A stretch of DNA of 28,721 nt from an uncultured Lachnospiraceae bacterium (GTDB lineage Bacteria; Bacillota; Clostridia; Lachnospirales; Lachnospiraceae), in contig CAJUOO010000042.1 of NCBI GenBank assembly GCA_910588535.1, positions 1 through 28,721 on the forward strand. The letters are read 5' to 3'. Positions 1 through 7,734 of this stretch are shown one piece after another. Below the pieces are notes generated by a model. The model saw only the letters and a list, made by a program, of their open reading frames with translations. It ran no database searches and was not told the origin of the DNA. The translations under genes were made by a program, and so were the position numbers. The number at the start of each line of letters is the position of its first letter. Position 1 is the first letter of the stretch.

Positions 1-51
1 AGCACTTGACTTTTAATCAAGTTGTCCGGGGTTCGAATCCCCGATGTCTCA
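1..51 (+). tRNA. tRNA-Lys(UUU), 3' part (cut by window edge)
   Basis: The window opens inside the D-arm side of a tRNA. The anticodon stem pairs 5-9 with 17-21 around a 7-nt loop whose central bases 12-14 read TTT, so it decodes lysine AAA/AAG. The T-arm is 27-31/39-43 with loop TTCGAAT, followed by the 3' acceptor strand 44-50 and discriminator A51. No CCA is encoded after A51. The 5' acceptor and most of the D-arm lie outside the window. Confidence 0.93.
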
Positions 52-63
52 TGCGGGATAAGA

Positions 64-98
64 CATTGAGAGGCATACGCTTTTCAATGCTTTTCTTA
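64..98 (+). terminator. Intrinsic terminator after tRNA-Lys
   Basis: The arms 64-74 and 79-89 form an 11-bp stem including two G-U pairs, closed by the 4-nt loop ATAC, and followed by the T-rich run CTTTTCTTA. It lies 12 nt after the tRNA-Lys, so it should end that tRNA transcript before the next tRNA. Confidence 0.7.
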
Positions 99-105
99 TA
101 TTATC

Positions 106-111
106 TATACT
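106..111 (+). promoter_or_regulatory. Possible -10 box for tRNA-Leu
   Basis: TATACT (5/6 to the sigma-A consensus) sits 19 nt before the mature tRNA-Leu 5' end and just after the tRNA-Lys terminator, where a separate promoter would be expected. The only -35 candidate, TTTTCA at 81-86, is weak and at a long 19-nt spacing. Confidence 0.35.
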
Positions 112-130
112 GTGATTGTTCCAGTACTTA

Positions 131-210
131 GCGGGTGTGGCGGAACTGGCAGACGCGCTAGACTTAGGATCTAGTGGGAGACCGTGCAGGTTCGATTCCT
201 GTCACCCGCA
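131..210 (+). tRNA. tRNA-Leu(UAG)
   Basis: This is a complete class II tRNA. The acceptor strands GCGGGTG and CACCCGC pair, followed by discriminator A210. The anticodon stem is CTAGA/TCTAG and its loop centre is TAG, so it reads CUN leucine codons. The variable arm is short for a leucine tRNA, and the T-loop is TTCGATT. CCA is not encoded. It lies directly upstream of leuS, the synthetase that charges it, but a strong terminator separates them. Confidence 0.95.
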
Positions 211-220
211 TGGAAAGGGC

Positions 221-260
221 AGCCCTTTCGTCTCTGGAGAGTGAGACGAAGGGGCTTTTA
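221..260 (+). terminator. Strong intrinsic terminator after tRNA-Leu
   Basis: The arms 221-234 and 243-256 form a 14-bp stem with one G-U pair and an 8-nt loop, followed by TTTTA. It begins 11 nt after the tRNA 3' end. It should insulate leuS from tRNA transcription, so leuS must be transcribed either by readthrough or from a start in 261-330. Confidence 0.85.
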
Positions 261-345
261 CTTTATCTATGTGGTACCCTGAGAAAAGCAGGAAAGCTGG
301 AAGGGTTCCATTGCCAAACTTTGGCATATTGAAGGAGGAGAGAGA

Positions 346-2760
346 ATGAGCAAGCCATATGAACCAAAGGATATTGAGAAGAAGTGGCAGGAGATATGGG
401 AGAAGGAAGGGGCGTTTTGCGTTGGCACGGACAGAAGTAAGCCAAAGTATTATGTGCTGCTAGAATTCCCGTATCCTTCTGGACAAGGGCTGCATGTGGG
501 ACATCCAAGACCATATACTGCCATGGATATTATTGCCAGAAAAAGACGTATGCAGGGATATAATGTTCTATTTCCGATGGGCTGGGATGCATTCGGGCTC
601 CCTACTGAGAATTATGCGATTCAGAATAAGATTCACCCAAGGGTGGTGACGGAGAAAAATGTACAACATTTTAAAGAACAGCTCAAAGCGCTAGGATATT
701 CCTTTGACTGGGACAGAGAGATCAATACCACCGATCCAGAGTATTATAAATGGACACAGTGGATTTTTTTGAAATTATTTGAGAAAGGACTTGCTTATAA
801 GTCGGAGATGCCGATTAATTGGTGTACCTCCTGTAAGGTTGGGCTTGCCAATGAGGAGGTTGTCAATGGTGTCTGTGAGCGCTGCGGCGGTGAGGTTGTG
901 CGCAGAGTGAAGAGTCAGTGGATGCTTAAGATCACAGAATATGCAGAAAAGCTGATCGAGGGACTTGACGATGTGGACTATATTGAGAAAGTAAAGGTTT
1001 CTCAGAAGAATTGGATTGGGCGATCGGTGGGTGCGGAGGTTGATTTTGTTATTTCTGGAAAGGAAGACAAGCTCCGTATTTTTACGACAAGGCCAGACAC
1101 ACTTTTTGGCGCGACCTATATGGTTATCTCTCCAGAGCATCCTCTGATCGACAAATATCGATCGGATCTGAAGAACTGGGATGACATTCTTGCATACCGA
1201 GAGATGGCTGCAAGAAAATCAGATTTTGAGCGAACTGAGTTAGTAAAAGAAAAGACAGGTGTTCGGCTGGAAGGGTTGACGGCTGTCAATCCAGTAAATG
1301 GCAAGGAGATACCTATCTGGATCTCTGATTATGTACTTATGAGCTATGGAACAGGTGCCATTATGGCGGTTCCGGCACATGATGAGAGAGATTGGGAGTT
1401 TGCAAAGAAATTTAATCTGCCAATTATCGAGGTTGTGGCAGGTGGTGATGTGACTCAGGCAGCTTTCACGGATGTGGCGAGCGGGAAGCTTGTCAATTCG
1501 GGGTTCCTTGATGGGCTGGAGGTTGCTGAGGCAAAGAAGAAGATTACGGAATGGCTTGCTGAACAGGGGATTGGCAAGCAGAAAGTGAATTATAAGTTGA
1601 GAGACTGGGTGTTCTCACGTCAGAGATATTGGGGAGAACCTATCCCGCTTGTCTACTGTGATACGTGTGGGTTTGTGCCGATTCCAGAGAGTGAGCTGCC
1701 ATTGATGCTCCCAGAGGTGGAGAGCTATATGCCGACGGATAATGGAGAATCACCGCTGGCTGCCATGACAGATTGGGTGAACACAATTTGTCCTTGCTGT
1801 AAGGGTCCAGCGAAGAGAGAGACAGATACCATGCCACAATGGGCGGGATCCTCGTGGTATTTTCTGCGATATACTGATCCAGAGAATAAGGAGGCATTTG
1901 CCAGCAAGGAGGCGCTCGATTACTGGATGCCTGTAGATTGGTATAATGGAGGGATGGAGCACACAACACTTCATCTTCTGTATTCTAGATTTTGGCATAA
2001 GTTCTTGTATGATCTGGGATTGGTCAGCACGCCAGAGCCTTATCAGAAGAGAACCTCCCATGGTATGATTATGGGAGAAAATAATGAGAAGATGTCAAAG
2101 TCCCGCGGTAATGTGGTAAACCCTGATGATATTGTGAATGAATTTGGCGCGGATGCCCTGCGCACCTATGAGATGTTTATCGGGGCATTTGAATTAAGTG
2201 CTGCATGGTCCAATGAGGGTGTGAGAGGCTGTCGGCGTTTTCTTGAGCGCGTGTGGAAGCTGAGAGACATGCTTACCGAAGAGGAAGGATATTCTGCTCC
2301 TCTTGAGACAAAGCTTCATCAGGTGATTAAAAAGGTAAGCCTTGATTTTGAGGGATTAAAGTTTAATACAGCGATCGCTGCCATGATGGGGTTAGTTAAT
2401 GAGTTTTACCGCGTTGGCAGTATTACAAAGGGAGAGTTTCGCACGCTGCTGCTTCTGCTTAACCCAGTTGCGCCACATATCACGGAGGAGCTTTGGCAGC
2501 TTGTCGGTTATGAGAATAGAGCCTATATGCAGGAGTGGCCTGTGTATGACGAGGCTAAGACGATAGAGGAGGAGGCCGAGATCGCAGTTCAGCTCAATGG
2601 CAAGGTGAGGGCGACGATCAAGGTCGGTATCAATGAGGAACAGGATTCTGTCAGGGAAAAGGTGATGGATCTGGAGATTGTCAAGAAGGCAGCAGAAGGA
2701 AAGAAGATTGTAAAAGAGATCTACGTCAAGGGAAGAATTTATAATATAGTGGTAAAATAG
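346..2760 (+). CDS. leuS: Leucyl-tRNA synthetase
   Basis: Class I aminoacyl-tRNA synthetase that joins leucine to tRNA-Leu using ATP in the cytoplasm. The protein has 804 residues, the usual length for Bacillus/Clostridium LeuRS. The HIGH signature appears as HVGH at residues 50-53, inside a well-conserved block (YPSGQGLHVGHPRPYTA). KMSKS is intact at 582-586. The inserted CP1 editing domain, which hydrolyses mischarged tRNA, is present, with TTRPDT and GTGAIMAVPAHDERD. Two CxxC-pair zinc-ribbon-like stretches (WCTSC...CERC and CDTC...CPCC) are also seen. The start is supported by GAAGGAGGAG about 7 nt upstream. glnA follows after 25 nt with no terminator between, so the two could share a transcript. 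Nothing looks broken. Confidence 0.98.
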   Translation: MSKPYEPKDIEKKWQEIWEKEGAFCVGTDRSKPKYYVLLEFPYPSGQGLHVGHPRPYTAMDIIARKRRMQGYNVLFPMGWDAFGLPTENYAIQNKIHPRVVTEKNVQHFKEQLKALGYSFDWDREINTTDPEYYKWTQWIFLKLFEKGLAYKSEMPINWCTSCKVGLANEEVVNGVCERCGGEVVRRVKSQWMLKITEYAEKLIEGLDDVDYIEKVKVSQKNWIGRSVGAEVDFVISGKEDKLRIFTTRPDTLFGATYMVISPEHPLIDKYRSDLKNWDDILAYREMAARKSDFERTELVKEKTGVRLEGLTAVNPVNGKEIPIWISDYVLMSYGTGAIMAVPAHDERDWEFAKKFNLPIIEVVAGGDVTQAAFTDVASGKLVNSGFLDGLEVAEAKKKITEWLAEQGIGKQKVNYKLRDWVFSRQRYWGEPIPLVYCDTCGFVPIPESELPLMLPEVESYMPTDNGESPLAAMTDWVNTICPCCKGPAKRETDTMPQWAGSSWYFLRYTDPENKEAFASKEALDYWMPVDWYNGGMEHTTLHLLYSRFWHKFLYDLGLVSTPEPYQKRTSHGMIMGENNEKMSKSRGNVVNPDDIVNEFGADALRTYEMFIGAFELSAAWSNEGVRGCRRFLERVWKLRDMLTEEEGYSAPLETKLHQVIKKVSLDFEGLKFNTAIAAMMGLVNEFYRVGSITKGEFRTLLLLLNPVAPHITEELWQLVGYENRAYMQEWPVYDEAKTIEEEAEIAVQLNGKVRATIKVGINEEQDSVREKVMDLEIVKKAAEGKKIVKEIYVKGRIYNIVVK

Positions 2761-2785
2761 ACAGAAACAGGGAAGGAGAAGCCAT

Positions 2786-4117
2786 ATGGGCAGATATACG
2801 AAGGAGGATGTGCTTAGGCTGGTTGAGGAAGAGGATGTGGAGTTTATCCGTCTTCAATTTACGGATATTTTTGGCAGTCTAAAAAATGTAGCAATCACCT
2901 CCAGCCAGCTAGAGAGAGCGCTGGATAACAAGTGCATGTTCGATGGATCGGCGATAGAAGGATTCGCGAGAATAGAGGAATCAGATATGTATCTTCATCC
3001 AGATCTGGACACATTGGAGATATTTCCGTGGAGACCACAACAGGGCAAGGTGGCAAGGCTTATCTGTAATGTGTGTCGTCGGGATGGCTCTGCATTTGAG
3101 GGGGATTCCAGATATATTTTACAGCGTACCCTGAGAGAGCTTGAGGAGATAGGCTTTAGCTTTGATGTGGGGCCAGAATGTGAGTTTTTCCTTTTTAATT
3201 GTGATGATAATGGCTTGCCGACAACACAGACACATGATAATGCAGGGTACTTTGATCTGGGACCACTTGATCTGGGAGAGAACGCTAGACGGGATATGGT
3301 TCTCAATCTGGAGGATATGGGTTTTATTATAGAGGCATCTCATCATGAGATGGCTCAGGGGCAACATGAAATTGATGTCAGATATGCGGAGGCACTTACC
3401 ACGGCAGATAATATTATGACATTTAAGCTGACGGTGAAATCCATTGCCAAGCGGCATGGGCTTCATGCCACCTTTATGCCAAAACCAATCTATGGAGTAC
3501 ATGGTTCAGGTATGCATATCAATATGTCCCTTTCCAGAAATGGCAGGAATGTTTTTGGCGATGATACAGATTCGAATGGACTTAGCAGCACAGCATATCA
3601 TTTTATAGCAGGGCTGTTAAGACATGTGAAGGGAATGGCGTTGATCACAAATCCCACTGTAAATTCCTATAAGCGCCTAGTGCCGGGATTTGAGGCGCCT
3701 GTCTATATTGCATGGTCTGCTGTCAATCGAAGCCCGCTAATTCGGATACCAGACTCAGCAAAGGAGAATACAAGGATAGAGCTTCGCAGTCCTGATCCAT
3801 GCTGTAATCCATATCTTACCCTTGCGCTGTGTCTAGCTGCGGGAATAGATGGAGTGAGAAATGTTCTAGATCCGCCAAGAAGTGTGGATCAAAATATTTT
3901 TGAGATGACTGAAAGTCAGCGCACGGAGCTTGGGATTGAGAGGCTGCCATCCACACTGGGTGAGGCGATTGAAGAATTTGAGAAGGATGAACTTGTCAAA
4001 TCGGTGCTTGGCAAGCATATTACAGAAAAGTATCTGACACAGAAGAAGATGGAGTGGGCAGCATATCAGGCACATGTGACAGACTGGGAGGTTTCGCGGT
4101 ATCTGATGAAATATTAG
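2786..4117 (+). CDS. glnA: Glutamine synthetase, type I (short GSI-alpha-like form)
   Basis: Makes glutamine from glutamate, ammonia and ATP, and is the main ammonia-assimilating enzyme. Its 443 residues match the GSI-alpha group of Firmicutes. Visible landmarks are MFDGSAIEGF (51-60) in the N-terminal beta-grasp domain, the metal site GPECEFFLF, the ATP-binding block HHEMAQGQHE (186-195), the GSGMHINMSL segment, the NPTVNSYKRLVPGFEAP glutamate flap and NRSPLIRIP. The tyrosine adenylylation motif of enterobacterial GSI-beta near the C-terminus is absent, so control by adenylylation is not expected. The RBS GGAAGGAG lies about 7 nt before the start. The next gene, 10 nt downstream, encodes an ANTAR RNA-binding protein. 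That pairing is known in Clostridia and suggests control by transcription antitermination, although no obvious ANTAR target hairpins fit in the 25-nt leader. Confidence 0.96.
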   Translation: MGRYTKEDVLRLVEEEDVEFIRLQFTDIFGSLKNVAITSSQLERALDNKCMFDGSAIEGFARIEESDMYLHPDLDTLEIFPWRPQQGKVARLICNVCRRDGSAFEGDSRYILQRTLRELEEIGFSFDVGPECEFFLFNCDDNGLPTTQTHDNAGYFDLGPLDLGENARRDMVLNLEDMGFIIEASHHEMAQGQHEIDVRYAEALTTADNIMTFKLTVKSIAKRHGLHATFMPKPIYGVHGSGMHINMSLSRNGRNVFGDDTDSNGLSSTAYHFIAGLLRHVKGMALITNPTVNSYKRLVPGFEAPVYIAWSAVNRSPLIRIPDSAKENTRIELRSPDPCCNPYLTLALCLAAGIDGVRNVLDPPRSVDQNIFEMTESQRTELGIERLPSTLGEAIEEFEKDELVKSVLGKHITEKYLTQKKMEWAAYQAHVTDWEVSRYLMKY

Positions 4118-4127
4118 AGGGCGGACT

Positions 4128-4673
4128 ATGGTTCAGTGTATTGTCGCATTTCCTAAAATAGAAGATGCAAGAGGAATTAGGAGACTTTTGGTTCAACAAG
4201 GTTTTTGTGTGGCAGCAGTCTGTGTGACAGGAGCGCAGGTGTTGAGTCAGGCGAATAGCTTGGTTGATGGAATAGTGGTGTGTGGATATCGGTTGCCAGA
4301 TATGCTGTATAATGAATTGTATCACTGTCTGCCACATCACTTTGACATGCTTTTGATTGTGTCTAGGGCTTATCTTAGTGAGGGTGTCGAGGCTGGAGTT
4401 GTGCGGCTGCCAATGCCACTTAAAACGCATGAACTGCTGAGGACACTTGGATGGATGTCGGAAGCTTTGCTGAAAAAAAGAAAAAAGTGGAAGCTGCAGA
4501 AGAAAAAGCGTGATCCCGCGGAAAAACAAGTGATAGAGGCTGCCAAGAGGCTCTTGATGCAGCGCAATCGTATGACGGAGGAAGAAGCGCACCGTTATAT
4601 TCAGAAATGTAGCATGGACAGCGGGACAAGTATGCCAGAGATGGCGCAGATGGTGATAGATATTATGTCGTAA
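4128..4673 (+). CDS. ANTAR-domain antiterminator with degenerate receiver
   Basis: The protein has 181 residues. The C-terminal ~55 residues (about 127-181) match the three-helix ANTAR RNA-binding domain: AAKRLLMQRNRMTEEEAHRYIQK, then an AM/S-type helix with MPEMAQMVIDI. ANTAR proteins of the AmiR, NasT and EutV type bind paired hexaloop hairpins in leader RNAs and prevent termination. Residues 1-~115 resemble a response-regulator receiver, but the phospho-acceptor aspartate position (in DGIVVCGYRLPD) is cysteine 52, and the conserved lysine near the end of the domain is replaced (RLPMPLK). Phosphorylation is therefore unlikely, and another signal, possibly direct protein contact, would have to control it. 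A basic linker (KKRKKWKLQKKKR) joins the two parts. It starts 10 nt after glnA in the same operon, which argues for a role in nitrogen control. The RBS is modest (GAGGGCGG). Confidence 0.85.
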   Translation: MVQCIVAFPKIEDARGIRRLLVQQGFCVAAVCVTGAQVLSQANSLVDGIVVCGYRLPDMLYNELYHCLPHHFDMLLIVSRAYLSEGVEAGVVRLPMPLKTHELLRTLGWMSEALLKKRKKWKLQKKKRDPAEKQVIEAAKRLLMQRNRMTEEEAHRYIQKCSMDSGTSMPEMAQMVIDIMS

Positions 4674-4716
4674 ATAGAGAAGAGCGCATAAAAGCAGCGC
4701 AGAAATGAGGGGTACT

Positions 4717-5931
4717 ATGTTTCAAATTAACGAGAATTATTTAAAATTGCCGGGAAGCTATTTATTCTCAACAATTGGAAAGAAGGTCAAGGAATACTCG
4801 GAAGCGCATCCTGATAAGGAGCTGATACGTCTTGGAATCGGTGATGTGACACTGCCACTGGCTCCTGCAGTGATAGAGGCGATGCACAAGGCGGTCGACG
4901 AGATGGGAAGGGCAGAGACCTTTCGTGGTTACTCGCCGGAGCTTGGGTATGAATTTTTGCGCCGGGCAATTGTGGAGCATGATTATCAAAAGCGCGGTGC
5001 CGATATCACTATAGATGAAATATTTATCAGTGACGGGGCAAAGAGTGATTCGGGAAATATGGGTGATATTTTTGGGCTTAATAATCGCGTGGCAGTTTGT
5101 GATCCTGTATATCCAGTCTATATTGACAGCAATGCGATGTCTGGCAGAACTGGGGATTATGTGGAGAGTCTTGGAAGATGGAGCAATGTGATCTACATGC
5201 CATGTACGGCGGAGACAAATTTTGCGCCAGAGCTTCCGAAGGAGGAGCCAGATATTATCTATCTTTGCTATCCGAATAATCCGACAGGCTCCACCATCAC
5301 AAAGGATGAGCTTCAAAGTTGGGTGGATTATGCACTTAAGGTAGGTGCAGTTATTATCTATGATGCAGCATATGAGGCATATATCTCCGAGGACAATGTG
5401 CCACATACCATCTATGAATGTAAGGGTGCAAAGGGGTGTGCTATTGAGCTTCGCAGTTTTTCAAAAAATGCGGGCTTTACTGGGACAAGGCTTGGTTTTG
5501 CGGTGGTGCCGATGGATTTGAAGTGCAAGGGTGTCTCTTTAAATTCCTTGTGGGCGAGAAGACATGGAACTAAATTTAACGGGGTACCTTATATTATACA
5601 GAGGGCAGGAGAAGCGGTCTACACGGAGGAAGGACAGACACAGACCAAGGCTCAGGTTGCTTATTATATGAATAATGCAAAGGTGATCTATGATGGGCTT
5701 AAGGAGGCTGGCTATACTGTTTCAGGAGGTGTCAATGCCCCATATATCTGGCTTAAGACACCTGACAAGATGAGCTCATGGGAGTTTTTCGATTATCTGC
5801 TTGATAAGGCAAATGTGGTGGGAACACCCGGCTCTGGTTTTGGACCGAGCGGAGAGGGATATTTTAGGCTGACATCATTTGGCAGCTACGAGAATACTGT
5901 GAGGGCGATGGAGCGGATTCGCGCGCTGTAG
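4717..5931 (+). CDS. dapL: LL-diaminopimelate aminotransferase
   Basis: PLP-dependent class I/II aminotransferase that converts tetrahydrodipicolinate directly to LL-diaminopimelate with glutamate as amino donor. It bypasses the succinyl or acetyl branch of lysine and peptidoglycan precursor synthesis. With the start at 4717 the protein has 404 residues, close to the DapL family. The N-terminus MFQINENYLKLPGSYLF is the family's usual opening, and GAGGGG lies 4 nt before this ATG. An in-frame ATG at 4705 would add four residues but overlaps the RBS. The Schiff-base lysine is K250 in SFSKNAGFTGTRLG. CYPNNPTG and the aspartate/tyrosine of YDAAYEAY are also present. The DapL-type signature GIGDVTLPL is visible near residue 45. 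It follows the ANTAR gene after 43 nt and is followed by a kinase-like gene. Confidence 0.95.
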   Translation: MFQINENYLKLPGSYLFSTIGKKVKEYSEAHPDKELIRLGIGDVTLPLAPAVIEAMHKAVDEMGRAETFRGYSPELGYEFLRRAIVEHDYQKRGADITIDEIFISDGAKSDSGNMGDIFGLNNRVAVCDPVYPVYIDSNAMSGRTGDYVESLGRWSNVIYMPCTAETNFAPELPKEEPDIIYLCYPNNPTGSTITKDELQSWVDYALKVGAVIIYDAAYEAYISEDNVPHTIYECKGAKGCAIELRSFSKNAGFTGTRLGFAVVPMDLKCKGVSLNSLWARRHGTKFNGVPYIIQRAGEAVYTEEGQTQTKAQVAYYMNNAKVIYDGLKEAGYTVSGGVNAPYIWLKTPDKMSSWEFFDYLLDKANVVGTPGSGFGPSGEGYFRLTSFGSYENTVRAMERIRAL

Positions 5932-5956
5932 AGGTTTGATACAGAAGGAGGCCGGT

Positions 5957-6604
5957 ATGGGGAGATTTATCGTCACAATTGCCAGAGGCTATGGAAGTGG
6001 AGGCAGGACAATAGCGACCAAACTTGCACAGGAGCTTGGAGTTCCCTGTTATGATAAGGAATTGCTCCGTCTTGCTTCCAGCCAAAGTGGGATCAATGAG
6101 CTGTTATTTGCCAAGGCAGATGAGAAGCTTAAGAATTCGCTTTTGTTCCAGATAGCAAAGGCAGTATATACAAAGGATATACTGCCGCCTGATTCTGATT
6201 CTGAAGATAGAAGCGATGATGTGATCTCGAATGACAGGCTATTTGCACATCAGGAGAAGGTTCTGAAGGGATTGGCGGAGAAGGGTTCTTTTGTGGTGCT
6301 GGGGCGCTGTGCGGATTATGTGCTGAGGGATTACCCGAATTTGGTTCGAGTATTTATCCATGCGCCATTTGAGGATTGTGTGGCGGCTGAGGCAAAACAT
6401 TCCTCTCTTACTCTGGAAGAAATAAAGAAGTACATAAGAGCGGTGGACAAGCGCAGAGCGGAATATTATGAGCATTATACTGGAAGATTGTGGAACGATG
6501 CGTTAAATTATGATCTGTGTCTAAATACAAGCGCGATAGGCAGAGAAAACTGTGTTGGTCTAATAAAAGAGTACTTGAAGAAAAGGCTTGGGACAATAGA
6601 ATAG
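5957..6604 (+). CDS. Cytidylate-kinase-like protein
   Basis: 215 residues. I place it in the cytidylate kinase-like family (Cytidylate_kin2 type), found in Clostridia in addition to a normal Cmk. It starts IVTIARGYGSGGRTIATKLAQEL, a P-loop-like segment in which the usual GKS/T is GGRTI. It continues with GVPCYDKELLRLA, the LGRCADYVL segment, a lid-like stretch around residues 155-175 (ALEEIKKYIRAVDKRRAEYY-like) and a nucleotide-kinase C-terminal helix. The substrate is not known to me, and nucleoside monophosphate phosphorylation is only inferred. The ATG at 5957 has a near-perfect AGAAGGAGG 5 nt upstream. A TTG at 5936 in frame would place the start before the RBS, so I reject it. It lies 25 nt after dapL and 19 nt before the HD-GYP gene, probably in one operon. 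Confidence 0.82.
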   Translation: MGRFIVTIARGYGSGGRTIATKLAQELGVPCYDKELLRLASSQSGINELLFAKADEKLKNSLLFQIAKAVYTKDILPPDSDSEDRSDDVISNDRLFAHQEKVLKGLAEKGSFVVLGRCADYVLRDYPNLVRVFIHAPFEDCVAAEAKHSSLTLEEIKKYIRAVDKRRAEYYEHYTGRLWNDALNYDLCLNTSAIGRENCVGLIKEYLKKRLGTIE

Positions 6605-6623
6605 AGATGGAAAGAGGCAGGGC

Positions 6624-7715
6624 ATGGGAAAAAAGAGAGTTACCTTTGAGGAGCTTAAAAAGGGAATGATAGTGGCAGATGATGTGTATACATTATCGAA
6701 TATGCTTATCATCCAGAAAAAAAGCATTGTCAACGAAAAAATGCTCTCAAAGCTTAGGATGTATAATATTCCAGCACTGAATGTGATGGATATTGCAAAT
6801 GATTCAGCCTTGTCTTCTGATGATGATGTTCGTGTGATGACACAGACAGAGAAGCTGAGAGCGACGGATGATTTTAAATTTTTTCGAAAAGAATTTTCAG
6901 CGGCGTCAGCAGAATTAGAGAAATGTTTGAGGCGTGCAGCCTCCCGTGGCATGTCGCTGGAAGATTTGGATATAATCAAAGATATAACAGATAAGATGTT
7001 GGATAACAGTCTAAAGCTTCCACATATTTTTGATATGCTTCATGCCATGAGAGATTCTTCAGATAGTGTATATTCTCATTCGATCAATGTGGCTGTGATT
7101 TCGGCAGTTTTGGGCAAGTGGTTGCGTTTTTCTGCTCAGGATCAACAGCTTCTCGCCATGGCAGGTATGCTGCATGATATTGGAAAACTGTTGATACCGG
7201 AGAATATTTTACATAAGGCGTATAAGCTTACAGATAAAGAGTATGAGATTATAAAGTCTCACACGGTGAAGGGGTATCATCTCGTGAAGTCCCTTTCGCT
7301 GGATGCTCACATGAAATATGTCGTTCTTATGCACCATGAGCGTTGTGATGGTTCTGGATATCCAACTGGGATAAAGGGAGATAAAATTGATAAGTATGCG
7401 AAGATAGCTGCGATCGCTGATGTGTATGACGCTATGACGAGCAGCCGAGTATATCGGGATATGATCTGTCCATTTGATGTGATAGATAATTTTGAGAAAG
7501 ACGGTCTTCAACTGTATGAGACAGAATATATAATGACCTTTTTAAAAAATATTGCGAATACATATATCCACAGTCAAGTGCGCCTGAGCAATGACGTGGT
7601 GGGAGAGATTATTATGTTAAATAGCAATAAGCTTGCAAAACCAGTGATAAAGGCAGGAAGGACCTTTATCGATCTGTCAAAGGAGCCAGATCTGAAGATC
7701 GATGAGATTTTGTAA
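6624..7715 (+). CDS. HD-GYP domain protein, probable cyclic-di-GMP phosphodiesterase
   Basis: 363 residues with no membrane segment or signal peptide. The N-terminal ~60 residues (VTFEELKKGMIVADDVYT...) resemble the small domain often found ahead of HD-GYP. A helical linker follows to about 140. The HD-GYP domain has all expected catalytic landmarks: SHSINVAVIS (151-160), HDIGK (184-188), SH at 212-213, HHERCDGSGYPTG (237-249) and ADVYDAMTS (265-273). These support metal-dependent hydrolysis of c-di-GMP to GMP/pGpG. It is likely soluble and read from the dapL operon. The RBS AAGAGGCAGGG precedes the ATG. The next gene starts 19 nt after its stop. No receiver or sensor domain is fused, so what controls its activity is not visible. 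Confidence 0.9.
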   Translation: MGKKRVTFEELKKGMIVADDVYTLSNMLIIQKKSIVNEKMLSKLRMYNIPALNVMDIANDSALSSDDDVRVMTQTEKLRATDDFKFFRKEFSAASAELEKCLRRAASRGMSLEDLDIIKDITDKMLDNSLKLPHIFDMLHAMRDSSDSVYSHSINVAVISAVLGKWLRFSAQDQQLLAMAGMLHDIGKLLIPENILHKAYKLTDKEYEIIKSHTVKGYHLVKSLSLDAHMKYVVLMHHERCDGSGYPTGIKGDKIDKYAKIAAIADVYDAMTSSRVYRDMICPFDVIDNFEKDGLQLYETEYIMTFLKNIANTYIHSQVRLSNDVVGEIIMLNSNKLAKPVIKAGRTFIDLSKEPDLKIDEIL

Positions 7716-7734
7716 GCAAAAAGGGGTGATAAGT

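Noticed and set aside
267..310. A T-box-like core (GTGGTACC) with a partial hairpin upstream of leuS
   Set aside because: A T-box leader needs a long specifier stem, about 150-200 nt upstream. Here tRNA-Leu and its terminator occupy that space, no T-run follows the hairpin, and the match is only 8 of 14 positions.
4020..4592. A 190-codon minus-strand open frame over glnA and the ANTAR gene
   Set aside because: It has no RBS and spans two well-supported genes on the other strand. Its composition (His, Ser, Pro rich) is that of an antisense shadow.
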